Of a stretch of DNA of 64,000 nt, positions 10,766 through 19,970 are shown piece after piece. Origin of the DNA: Symsagittifera roscoffensis (taxonomy: Eukaryota > Xenacoelomorpha > Acoela > Convolutidae); assembly GCF_963678635.1 (NCBI RefSeq), contig NC_087062.1:1364001-1428000 (forward strand), in the 5' to 3' direction. A model generated the notes under the pieces. It was not told the origin of the DNA. It did no database searches and saw only the letters and a program-made list of their open reading frames with translations. The position numbers and the translations under genes are program-made. Position 1 is the stretch's first letter. Each line of letters begins with the position of its first letter.

Positions 10766-11120
10766 TCTTAAGTTTAGGAGGAAGTTCAGTTGCTTCCAAA
10801 ATAGTAAAGTAATTATCTGGAAAATTGGTATTTTTTCGCTTTAATGCACACACAAAGTCTACAATAGATTCTTTTGTATGTCGATTATCTAATATAATTT
10901 TGTCTGACTGGCTGAGTTTAATTCTAGGAGAATTCAAAATTAACTCAACAATGTGCTGATTGTTGCTCGTTTTCAACCTCGCATTTTCAGCACTGTGAAC
11001 AGAATCAAAAACTTTTGTTACAATCTCCTCTTTTTCTTGCTTTTATTCCAATTTTTGTTTTCTTGGAAGTGTACTTTGTGATTGATAACCTGAGTACGGA
11101 AATAAAACAAACTGTTCCAT
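10719..11120 (-). pseudogene. Conserved protein upstream of integrase, tandem unit I
   Basis: Same as 4137-4538, including the TAA at about 11045 that replaces Gln. Overlaps the integrase start by 47 bp in another frame. Confidence 0.6.
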
Positions 11121-11186
11121 ACTATGTCAACCGTTTAATGACAAAATGGGTGATGATAGATATCAATTGTAACTCTTTAGTTGAAC

Positions 11187-11845
11187 TTAAAATAACTCTT
11201 TTTTTTTGTGTAGAGAAGTTCTTTTTTGTGTTAGTTCTGATATTTCTTTTCGATATTTTACTACGTCTTCTTTCCGAAGATCTCGAAGCTCTCCTCTTAA
11301 AAGGTTTACTAAACACTCGCTCAGAAACTGAATGAAATCTTTTGGGCAATTAAGAATGAATTGTTTTCGAAGCCTTGGGGAAAATTTTTGAAATATTGGG
11401 AGAATAGAGACGTATTGTGTACTCATCGTCCAAAAACTTTGTCTCTATTCCAGATGGTAAGTAAATTTTTGTTGGAGCTGACCCACTATTAGAGCAATAC
11501 CTAATTGAATCAACTGTTTTTGGGGTTAAATCAATAAGTAAAAGACCATAAGGAACGGATGTTGCATCTTGATACCACTCTTTCATTTGAGATCCTAGAC
11601 CTAGTTGTTGACTTAATGTATTGATTTGTAGAACATCCCTCGGCGACTTGAACAAGACTATATGTGTATTTTGTAACTCTACATCTCTTCCTAATTTGCC
11701 TTGATGAAATAAATTGTGTTTGATGTATATTGTATTCAGTCCCCTGTGTCTCCCAGCAGTAGCAATTTTAACAAATTGTTTGGAGTTTGAAATTTTTTCA
11801 CAAGAATCATCAAATATAAACAAATACTTAGTTCCGTTATACTTG
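11187..11845 (-). pseudogene. ATPase C-terminal part plus overlapping small ORF, unit I
   Basis: It lacks the Walker A half. The Walker B segment FIFDDS is at about 11820. The overlapping ORF starting MSTQYVSILPIF (11426) is open to 11187. The ATPase frame ends early here because unit I differs near 11350 (a TAA just after the KTIHS segment). Confidence 0.8.
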
Positions 11846-11993
11846 GTTGTACTTTCTTTTTTGATAAACCACTCGCTTTACTCAAGTTTTGAATGAAACC
11901 GTACGCAGCTCTGCCTCTAGAATACAACCTGTTTAGTCTTACCTTTTCAGATTTTGAAAGGGATCCAAGTTCCTCTATCTTTTGCTTTGGCAT
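11736..11993 (-). pseudogene. Integrase N-terminal fragment, unit II
   Basis: MPKQKIEELGSLSK to GLSKKKV, then fused to ATPase sequence at about 11850. The chimeric tail is an artefact of the duplication joint. Confidence 0.75.
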
Positions 11994-12348
11994 TCTTAAG
12001 TTTAGGAGGAAGTTCAGTTGCTTCCAAAATAGTAAAGTAATTATCTGGAAAATCGGTATTTTTTCGCTTTAATGCACACACAAAGTCTACAATAGATTCT
12101 TTTGTATGTCAATTATCTAATATAATTTTGTCTGACTGGCTGAGTTTAATTCTAGGAGAATTCAAAATTAAATCAACAATGTGCTGATTGTTGCTCGTTT
12201 TCAACCTCGCATTTTCAGCACTGTGAACAGAATCAAAAACTTTTGTTACAATCTCCTCTTTTTCTTGCTTTTGTTCCAATTTTTGTTTTCTTGGAAGTGT
12301 ACTTTGTGATTGATAACCTGAGTACGGAAATAAAACAAACTGTTCCAT
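11975..12348 (-). pseudogene. Conserved protein upstream of integrase, unit II
   Basis: Starts MEQFVLFPYSGYQSQ at 12348. Gln is kept (CAA) where unit I has a stop, but a new TAA replaces CGA after ILDN near 12109. Confidence 0.65.
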
Positions 12349-12404
12349 ACTATGTCAACCGTTTAATGACAAAATGGGTGATGATAGATATCAATTGTAA
12401 CTCT

Positions 12405-13074
12405 TTAGTTGAACTTAAAATAATTCTTTTTTTTGTGTAGAGAAGTTCTTTTTTGTGTTAGTTCTGATATTTCTTTTCGATATTTTACTACGTCTTCTTT
12501 CCGAAGATCTCGAAGCTCTCCTCTTAAAAGGTTTACTAAACACTCGCTCAGAAACTGAATGAAATCTTTTGGGCAATTGAGAATGAATTGTTTTCGAAGC
12601 CTTGGGGAAAATTTTTGAAATATTGGGAGAATAGAGACGTATTGTGTACTCATCGTCCAAAAACTTTGTCTCTATTCCAGATGGTAAGTAAATTTTTGTT
12701 GGAGCTGACCCACTATTAGAGCAATACCTAAGTGAATCAACTGTTTTTGGGGTTAAATCAATAAGTAAAAGACCATAAGGAACGGATGTTGCATCTTGAT
12801 ACCACTCTTTCATTTGAGATCCTAGACCTAGTTGTTGACTTAATGTATTGATTTGTAGAACATCCCTCGGCGACTTGAACAAGACTATATGTGTATTTTG
12901 TAACTCTTTATCTCTTCCTAATTTGCCTTGATGAAATAAATTGTGTTTGATGTATATTGTATTCAGTTCCCTGTGTCTCCCAGCAGTAGCAATTTTAACA
13001 AATTGTTTGGAGTTTGAAACTTTTTCACAAGAATCATCAAATATAAACAAATACTTAGTTCCGTTATACTTGGT
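12405..13074 (-). pseudogene. ATPase C-terminal part plus overlapping small ORF, unit II
   Basis: The ATPase frame is open from about 13050 to 12415 and keeps the full Arg/Ser-rich tail. The second frame (12653-12405) encodes the small MSTQYVS... protein. The Walker A half is missing. Confidence 0.8.
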
Positions 13075-13220
13075 TCTACTTTCTTTTTTGATAAACCACT
13101 CGCTTTACTCAAGTTTTGAATAAAATCGTACGCAGCTCTGCCTCTAGAATACAACCTGTTTAGTCTTACCTTTTCAGATTTTGAAAGGGATCCAAGTTCC
13201 TCTATCTTTTGCTTTGGCAT
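12963..13220 (-). pseudogene. Integrase N-terminal fragment, unit III
   Basis: As in unit II, fused to ATPase at about 13077. It reads AAYDF where unit II has AAYGF. Confidence 0.75.
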
Positions 13221-13575
13221 TCTTAAGTTTAGGAGGAAGTTCAGTTGCTTCCAAAATAGTAAAGTAATTATCTGGAAAATTGGTATTTTTTCGCTTTAAT
13301 GCACACACAAAGTCTACAATAGATTCTTTTGTATGTCAATTATCTAATATAATTTTGTCTGACTGGCTGAGTTTAATTCTAGGAGAATTCAAAATTAAAT
13401 CAACAATGTGCTGATTGTTGCTCGTTTTCAACCTCGCATTTTCAGCACTGTGAACAGAATCAAAAACTTTTGTTACAATCTCCTCTTTTTCTTGCTTTTG
13501 TTCCAATTTTTGTTTTCTTGGAAGTGTACTTTGTGATTGATAACCTGAGTACGGAAATAAAACAAACTGTTCCAT
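13202..13575 (-). pseudogene. Conserved protein upstream of integrase, unit III
   Basis: MEQFVLFPYSGYQSQ start at 13575. Shares with unit II both the retained Gln and the TAA after ILDN, so II and III are closer to each other than to I. Confidence 0.65.
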
Positions 13576-13631
13576 ACTATGTCAACCGTTTAATGACAAA
13601 ATGGGTGATGATAGATATCAATTGTAACCCT

Positions 13632-13880
13632 TTAGTTGAACTTAAAATAATTCTTTTTTTTGTGTAGAGAAGTTCTTTTTTGTGTTAGTTCTGATATTTC
13701 TTTTCGATATTTTACTACGTCTTCTTTCCGAAGATCTCGAAGCTCTCCTCTTAAAAGGTTTACTAAACACTCGCTCAGAAACTGAATGAAATCTTTTGGG
13801 CAATTGAGAATGAATTGTTTTCGAAGCCTTGGGGAAAATTTTTGAAATATTGGGAGAATAGAGACGTATTGTGTACTCAT
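13632..13880 (-). CDS. Small conserved Maverick ORF overlapping the ATPase 3' end
   Basis: Starts MSTQYVSILPIF at 13880. It contains RKQFILNCPKDFIQFLSE and LVNLLRGELRDLRKED, then a basic end. It lies wholly inside the 3' part of the ATPase frame, shifted by one base. The same arrangement is present in Mav2 (48324-48554), and a separate related segment occurs in Mav3 (60100-60245), which supports real coding. Function unknown; the small helical, basic-tailed form is common next to Maverick integrase and capsid genes (recalled from the family, not checked). Confidence 0.55.
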   Translation of the reverse strand: MSTQYVSILPIFQKFSPRLRKQFILNCPKDFIQFLSECLVNLLRGELRDLRKEDVVKYRKEISELTQKRTSLHKKKNYFKFN

Positions 13881-14578
13881 CGTCCAAAAACTTTGTCTCT
13901 ATTCCAGATGGTAAGTAAATTTTTGTTGGAGCTGACCCACTATTAGAGCAATACCTAAGTGAATCAACTGTTTTTGGGGTTAAATCAATAAGTAAAAGAC
14001 CATAAGGAACGGATGTTGCATCTTGATACCACTCTTTCATTTGAGATCCTAGACCTAGTTGTTGACTTAATGTATTGATTTGTAGAACATCCCTCGGCGA
14101 CTTGAACAAGACTATATGTGTATTTTGTAACTCTACATCTCTTCCTAATTTGCCTTGATGAAATAAATTGTGTTTGATGTATATTGTATTCAGTCCCCTG
14201 TGTCTCCCAGCAGTAGCAATTTTAACAAATTGTTTGGAGTTTGAAACTTTTTCACAAGAATCATCAAATATAAACAAATACTTAGTTCCGTTATTGGGAA
14301 GATTTTCAATCAAGTCAAAATCTACTCCTTGGATAAATATAAGGTTTTTTCTATGCATTTGACTATAAAGAGGTTGATAATGTTGATTAAAAATTTTCTT
14401 TTTCGAATGTTGGTTGAAAATTTCCAATTTTCAACCAATCAGTAATAAGACGAGATTTTCCAGATCCACTTGGTCCAACTAGAGAAATAAAAATTCGTTC
14501 ATTGGTAGGTATTATTTTATTCATAGCTTTGGAGAAGGTAGAATATAACCGATTGTACTTGATAAGGAGGCTACCCAA
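13642..14578 (-). pseudogene. FtsK/HerA-like packaging ATPase, Mav1
   Basis: Starts MGSLLIKYNRLYSTFSKAMN (14578). Walker A is GPSGSGKS near 14460. Walker B is FIFDDS near 14270. A sensor-like stretch runs GRHRGLNTIYIKHNLFHQG, and a long Arg/Ser/Lys tail ends at 13642. One frameshift, near 14390-14420 in an A/T-rich run, separates the Walker A piece from the 261-codon remainder. It is the A32-type genome-packaging motor of Polintons. The Walker residues are intact here, unlike in Mav2. The 5' end overlaps the small membrane protein gene. Confidence 0.85.
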
Positions 14579-14800
14579 ACTGATGTTTCTTCACATGTTG
14601 TGGATAACATAATTCGAACGATTGCACATACTAGCATCAAAACAATAACAAAAATTGGCACAAAAAAACTAAAAGATATCTATTACATGTACGTCCAAAC
14701 AGTTTCCATGATTTTCGTTCATGATTTTCATCATCAGAAACAAAATTTCCTAAGTTTACGGGTTGTCACATTGATCGACCACATTAACACTAAAAAGAAA
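14521..14800 (-). pseudogene. Small membrane protein, Mav1 (degenerate)
   Basis: Collinear with the intact Mav2 gene at 49136-49399. A hydrophobic segment near 14620-14680 and the motif LSTTCEET near 14590 survive, but stops and frame changes occur throughout. Overlaps the ATPase start. Confidence 0.6.
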
Positions 14801-14849
14801 AGTTGACAATGAAATTTAATTAAAGTTTGAAAATGGTAGTATATTAAAA

Positions 14850-15329
14850 CTAATATAAATTACAATTTGTTAAAAAAACATCGAGTCCATGTTCCGTATG
14901 CAAATGTTTTCCTTTCTGCACAGTGAAGAGTTTTTGCATGACAAAATGGGTAGTTGCTACACCTCCAATCATATTCGTCTTCGTTGAATATCAAAAACTG
15001 AACTTTAGGGCAAGCGTTGTCATCCAAATTAATAACTTTGTTTCCAAAAATTCTGACAGAATCTTACATTTTTCATAATCTTTTGCAAAAAATTCCGTTT
15101 CTGTGGCTTCTAGATTTTTCAATATTTTTTCAAGTTCAGTATATTTTTTGTAACCACTGCTCCAATTGATTGCACGACGATGCTGTGTACACCAAAAAGA
15201 TTGGAATGTTGGTTTGAATTTTTTGGGAGGAACAAAGGAATATTCTACAGTTTGTCCATCCTTTTAAACTCCTAACTCTCTCACTCTATTGTTTTCAGTA
15301 CATTCAATATCCAAATCAATCAGACTCAT
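14850..15329 (-). pseudogene. Conserved Maverick protein with N-terminal DIE motif, Mav1
   Basis: Starts MSLIDLDIEC (15329). It goes on with PPKKFKPTFQSFWCTQH, EFFAKDYEKCKILSEFLE and ends DVFLTNCNLY with TAG at 14850. Stops occur near 15265, with frame changes near 15055. A hydrophobic strand then D-x-E followed later by a conserved KG/KD-EK helix resembles DEDD exonuclease folds; this is inference only. Confidence 0.65.
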
Positions 15330-15359
15330 TCTGTTAACAGTTTTCTCTGGAGTTTTTTG

Positions 15360-15760
15360 GTTAAAATGACTAACAATCAAACGATGCATATACTGATGCA
15401 GCAAATATTTCAACACAAAAACAGAAAAATAATCTAGTCACTTGACCAAGAAAGCATGAACTGGGGAGACTAGGTGCAACATTACATTACCCAGGACTTT
15501 TTTTTGTAGTAGATTTCACAGATCCAGCAGAGTCATGTAGAATTGCATGTAGTCTTAAAGTTTTGGAGTTTGCAGAAAATTAATCCATACAGGAGTTTCC
15601 TTATCCAACTAGTCCACCAAAAGGAAATTTTTGGTCCATTTTGTTTAAATTTATGTCCGGGTCCAAAACAATACAGGTACAAAGAAACAAATTTTTTTCT
15701 TTTTGTATTTGATGAGAAATCTTGCTTAATAATCTTAAAAGTTCTCAGAATTTCATTCAA
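15360..15760 (-). pseudogene. YGNS-motif Maverick protein, Mav1
   Basis: Homologue of 49989-50372. The pieces FPFGGLVG.GNSCMD and RLHAILHDSAGSV are readable across frame changes, followed by a hydrophobic C-terminal stretch. It begins at the end of the PC4-like gene, whose stop it overlaps. No clear ATG in frame; start uncertain. Confidence 0.5.
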
Positions 15761-16181
15761 TTTCTGTACGTTTATTTTCTACAGTGCATTCGTCAATAAT
15801 GATGCAAGATTTTTTGAAGGTTTCTACATAACCTAGTAATGAAGGAAGCATATCGAGTAAGTTATCATATTCTTCTCTTTGTAGTTGTAAATTTTGATTA
15901 TTTTTCCATTGATTACCATTTCTACGATATTCTACAAGTTCTATTTTTTTGGTATCGGATCTGTGTCCTATGTGAATTTTTCTTCTACCATTATGCAGAA
16001 TCCACTCAAAATGAGATATTTGCGAGTCTACGTCCAAGTTCTGCAAGTTTGGTAAATTTTGGGATTCTATAATTGTTAGTGAAGTTTTTCGAGACTTTTC
16101 TTCTAGAACAATATGAAAAAGTCCCAAATTATTGTGAAGTTTTAAGATTAAATTTCTTGAAAAACCAATATATCAACTCAT
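15753..16181 (-). pseudogene. PC4-like (p15 coactivator-like) protein A, Mav1
   Basis: The open part (15753-16127) has RRKIHIGHRSDTKKIELVEY, then NLQLQREEYDNLLDMLPSL. This basic strand-rich segment followed by a Leu-rich helix resembles the single-strand-binding PC4 fold; the match is by eye. The ATG at 16181 is followed by TGA at codon 3 (Cys in Mav2). It may bind single-stranded DNA or regulate element transcription (inference). Confidence 0.5.
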
Positions 16182-16234
16182 ACTGTTCAACATCAACACT
16201 AAATGAAAAATGCTTTTGAGGATAAATAGTTAAA

Positions 16235-16745
16235 TTACAAGACAAAAAACTTAAATAACACATTTTTTTGTACATTACAGTTCTCAATAAACATAAAGTC
16301 TCCCAAAATTTGGGACAGTTCTATGAATTCGTTCAAAGTATAGTTCTCATAGGCAACGTGTTTCATTGCTTCATTCTCTTTTGTGGTGAACAGTCGAATC
16401 TGAATGTAGGGAAGTTTGTTAACATTGTACTTCTTGATCGTGACACAAACTTGTCTTCTATTGTAATTTGCAATGTCATACATTTTGTTGCAGTTGGCAA
16501 ACTCCTGATCCATAGTTGACTCCTTGTCAGAAGTGAGTTCCAATATAGGAACGAGTCCAAGGTTTTCAGCATCGTAAATAACAGTATTTCCAACTGCTTT
16601 TTCTTGAATAGTTGAAAGCAGGGTTCAAAATAAATTTTCTTTTTGTAGGATTTTTGGGACCAAGCAAATCTCCCAATTCTTGTTTGATTTTTTGAGAATT
16701 CAATATAATTGGGACTAGTGTTTTCTTGAGTACATTTTTCAAACG
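16235..16745 (-). pseudogene. PC4-like protein B, Mav1
   Basis: The open part (16235-16543) contains RRQVCVTIKKYNVNKLPYIQ and NYTLNEFIELSQILGDF, again strands then a helix as in PC4. The frame continues upstream after one shift near 16620 through a segment TLVPIILNSQKIKQELGDLL. Mav2 keeps only the last 15 codons or so of this gene (50880-50928). Confidence 0.45.
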
Positions 16746-16913
16746 AAGAACAGACTGATCAGATGAAGAGAAATGAGAGAAATGCTTTTGAGATTAAAGG
16801 AAATTGGAAGTAAGCAAAATGAGTCATTCACTTAACCATAAAAGGAAATAGAAATTTAATAGGAAGTTTTGAGTGAAATTTCCAAAAATGTAATTGTGTA
16901 GGTGTTAGTGTTC

Positions 16914-16923
16914 CTATATAAAT
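16914..16923 (+). promoter_or_regulatory. TATA box for plus-strand small ORFs
   Basis: CTATATAAAT, 32 bp before the ATG at 16955, in a short AT-rich spacer between divergent genes. An AATAAA lies at 17531, past the last ORF. Confidence 0.55.
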
Positions 16924-16954
16924 CCAAAATTCTCAGCAAAAATCAATGTTCTAG

Positions 16955-17305
16955 ATGGCTGCTGCTATGTGTCAAGCTCTTCCCAGCTTTTATTCAGAGT
17001 ATTGTCAAAAACCGCTATTTATTTCCGTTTCCAGTGATTTCTACGAAAAATATATAGTAACCAATTATTTTTGTGTCTCTATCCACAGTTCTTACTGTTC
17101 TTTGGAAAAAGAAAAATTCCACATACTTCTGATTGGTTCATCTTTCGATCAAATTTTACAACGATTGGGTAACTTTCATTTCACATACCAAATTATCGAT
17201 TGTCTTTACACTCTGTACAAATACAGATTTTTTTCGAATGTTATTTCATCAACCGGCGAAGTTTTCAACCAACTTGACCGCGCTGTTCATCACAACTTGA
17301 AATGA
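16955..17305 (+). CDS. Unknown plus-strand Maverick ORF, 116 codons
   Basis: Starts MAAAMCQALPSFYSEYC. Mixed hydrophobic/aromatic composition, no clear signal peptide or domain. Open over its full length, in an element where almost every other gene is broken, and placed right after a TATA box. No homologue was found elsewhere in the window; Mav2 is truncated just before this position. Function not recognised. Confidence 0.5.
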   Translation: MAAAMCQALPSFYSEYCQKPLFISVSSDFYEKYIVTNYFCVSIHSSYCSLEKEKFHILLIGSSFDQILQRLGNFHFTYQIIDCLYTLYKYRFFSNVISSTGEVFNQLDRAVHHNLK

Positions 17306-17320
17306 AAAGGAGCAGAAAAA

Positions 17321-17512
17321 ATGCCAAGTATTGCAAAGGAAAGACTGTTACGCAAAAAATTCAAACGTCACTATTTATGTTCTAACCAGAAACTAGCTTC
17401 CACACAAACTATTGATTGAGCTTTTCCGGAAAGAGTTCGTAAAGTACAAAACTCAAAATATGAACATGATTTGTTAAAAATAATTGACTGTTGGTTATGG
17501 ATTTGTAAATAG
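17321..17512 (+). pseudogene. Small basic ORF following 16955-17305
   Basis: 64 codons starting MPSIAKERLLRKKFKRHYLC, 15 bp after the preceding stop, with one in-frame TGA at codon 33. The short gap and the AATAAA at 17531 suggest one transcript with the ORF before it. Basic, possibly nucleic-acid binding. Unrecognised. Confidence 0.35.
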
Positions 17513-17639
17513 TGACCATGTCAATTTTTTTAATAAAAAACTTTTGATAATCCATCTATTTTCTCTCATATGTTCACGAAATTACCAAAAAATTACAAAA
17601 AAAACTCACCGTTGTCAAAAAGTTTTCAAAAAAATTTCC

Positions 17640-18005
17640 AAACATGTAAGAAAGATGTAATATTTTTTTTGATTTTCAAGAAGTTGCAAAAAACGTTTCA
17701 ATTTTTTCAACAAGTTGTAAAAAGTGTTTCAATATTTTTGACAAAATGTGAAAAGTGTATCAATTTTCTTGACAAGTTGCAAAAGTGTTTCACTTTTTTC
17801 GACAAAATGCGAAAAGTGTTTCAACTTTTTTTAACATGATGCGAAAAGTAATTCATTTTTTTCCTACAAAATGCAAAAAAGGTTTCACTTTTTTCGACAA
17901 AATGCGAAAAATGTTTTATTTTTTTCGATAAAATGCGGAAATTGTTTCATTTTTTTCTACAAAGTGCGAAAAGTAGTTGGGTTTTTTTGACAAGATGCAA
18001 ATACT
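17640..18005. repeat. Degenerate ~31-bp minisatellite, about 11 units
   Basis: Units follow the pattern AATGCGAAAAGTGTTTCA, then a T-run, then CGACAA, and vary in T-run length. A plus-strand open frame here (17570-17839) is a product of the repeat. It lies inside Mav1 between the small ORFs and the acidic ORF. Confidence 0.8.
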
Positions 18006-18343
18006 ATTAGGTAACTTTTTACTTGTGTACAATTTTTCTAGGGTTTTTCCGAATATGTGTGCAAAAATTATTCGAGTTCTTAACATATGTGCGAGTTCGG
18101 AGCACTAAATTAAGTTCTAATTGTTTTTCAATGGTTTACCCTGAACCTCTCATCTATTCTCATAATTAAAAGGAAATTGAAGAAAATAATTAATTACAGA
18201 AAACGAAGTCAATACAAAACAACCTTTATTTACAAAAACATTTAATCAAAGAGCTGTCGAGCAGCAGAAGAGTTCTGGAGGTTCTCTATAGAACGCAGAG
18301 CTGGACGAGGTTCCATTTCTGGTGGTTGTTGTGGAGGAGTGTT

Positions 18344-18737
18344 TTAAGGTGTCATTGTTTCTGAGAAACCTTCATCTTCATCTATTGTGATGGGGTTTTC
18401 GGCTGATCCTGCTTCCTCCCAAGGAAAGAGGAAGTCGTCGACTGGTTGAGCTACAAATCTTGAGTCAGGCATCTCGGAGTAGTTCAATCCCACATGATCG
18501 GAAACTTCTTCCATCATTTGCAATTTCTTCAAGTTGGTTCTCTGTGATGGGAACTTGCATCATATGCTGCTCGTTGAAATCCCTTCGCATCACTTCCACC
18601 ATGTGCCAAACTTAGATTGGGATGTCCATTCGTGCCAGAAAAACTTCAGAGACCGTTTTTCGCACTTGAATTTGTACTAGATCAGGCGAAAATTCTACAG
18701 AGTACATGAGATTGCTGTTTTGAACTGAGAAGATCAT
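18344..18737 (-). pseudogene. Small Maverick protein with acidic C terminus
   Basis: ATG at 18737 (MIFSVQNSNLMYSVEFSPDL), an in-frame TAA after about 46 codons, then a frame change near 18520 into VSDHVGLNYSEMPDSRFVAQ and an acidic end (ITIDEDEGFSETMTP). Strand-rich N terminus and acidic tail; not recognised. Transcribed toward the minisatellite. Confidence 0.4.
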
Positions 18738-18914
18738 TTTGAGCAATAAATTGAGTAAAAGAGTAAAAAAAAGAAAAAGCTGAGTGAGGGATAGCTGACG
18801 GAAGATTAGTTGAAATTAGGGTATTTAGAGCTGAGAGAGGAAGTAGTTGACGGTAGTTAAGTTGAAAATAAAATGATTTTTAGTTGGGAGTTAGGGGTAC
18901 CTTCAACTCGAATG

Positions 18915-19110
18915 TGTGGGTTTAACCAATCAGAATTGGTTTTCCTTATTTGAATTGTAGTCGTGTCTAATCAGATTTCAGCTTCCTTTTATAGAATTCT
19001 TATAGAAAAGTCGTGTCCAATCGGAAACAAAGCTCCATTTTGGGTATTGTCGTTTCCAATCACAAAAATGATCATTTTTGTTCTAGTTGTCGCATCCAAT
19101 CATGGAAATT
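18915..19110. promoter_or_regulatory. Cluster of CCAAT-containing repeats
   Basis: Four spaced copies of GTCGTGTCCAATCA-like sequence (about 18959, 19011, 19047, 19088), preceded by ACCAATCAGAATTGG at 18924. Inverted TCTGATTGGTTGA copies occur at about 19809 and 19858. The spacing of roughly 36-60 bp and the position upstream of both the acidic ORF (minus) and the polymerase (plus) suggest a shared control region. Inference. Confidence 0.4.
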
Positions 19111-19970
19111 TTTAAGGACTCAAGTCTTCCAAATAAATAAAAATATACAAAAAATCAATCGCAAAAATAAATGACCAAAAGTTGTTTGATTTAAAAATAA
19201 GAAATATTGCTGATATAAGTAACAAAAGGAAGAAAAATAATAAAAGTAACATCTCTGCATTTTTTTTCATCAAGTTAGTTAAATTTTTTGTATGTAATCA
19301 ATAAGAAAATGCTGATTTTTGAGTAGATAATTAACTTCTTTAATTTTTATGTAAATTTGGGAAGATAACTCAAAATTGACGAATTTTTCAAAGCAAACCT
19401 CTAGAAATCTGATTCCAAACCGAATCAAGCAGGGTTTTGAATTTTGAAAATCCTTAAAGAAATGAAGGAATAATGAACTTTGCTGGGGAGTTTTTACAAA
19501 TTTGGGTATTGGATAGGGAATAAAAAAAGTCTGTGATATATTATCGTACGACTTTTTGATTTAATTCAAATTTTTGAGAATAAACTTAGTCGGATTACTC
19601 TATTTTGTACAATAAAAACGTCAAAAAAAAATTTTGAAAAAGTAAGAGTCAACATCTATTTTATCAATAAGAAAATCAATTGGAATTTTTTCCTTTTTCT
19701 TGTAAAGTAACTCGAGGAAGCTCAAAAGTTTTTTGATAGACATTTTTCAAATAATGATTAGGGTTTTTAAAAATTAATAAATAGTTCACTTTTAGAAAAT
19801 GCTGAATTCTGATTGGTTGATTTCCAACAAATAGCGTTACTAAAAGAATACTCATTTCTGATTGGTTGATTTTCCCCAAGGAACAGTAAATAAAACTTAT
19901 TTCAGACTGAGTTTCTGTAAGTTAAAAGCAATCGCTCTATACTTCGTAAAACTACTTGAAATTACTTTCA
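19111..19970. other. AT-rich intergenic region upstream of polymerase
   Basis: No gene seen. Contains two inverted CCAAT motifs (TCTGATTGGTTGATTT) about 50 bp apart at 19809 and 19858. Confidence 0.4.

Larger units (their letters stand above)
10623..14296. repeat. Three tandem 1227-bp units spanning integrase 5' end to ATPase
   Basis: Units start at the same ACTTTCTTTTTTGATAAACC site at 10623, 11851 and 13078. Each contains the integrase N terminus, the small conserved gene, the overlapping small ORF and the ATPase without its N terminus. The ATPase is cut at the same codon in units I and II (after TTCCGTTAT, followed by an ACTTGGTT joint); only unit III runs on into the intact ATPase 5' part. 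Differences between units are few. Confidence 0.9.

Noticed and set aside
11714-14362. Plus-strand frames with FSPLCLPAVAILTNCLE
   Set aside because: Antisense of the ATPase in each tandem unit.
17570-17839. 89-codon plus-strand frame
   Set aside because: Runs through the 31-bp minisatellite; low-complexity Lys/Phe product.
17640-18005. CRISPR-like array
   Set aside because: Repeats are contiguous and degenerate with no unique spacers, and the context is eukaryotic.
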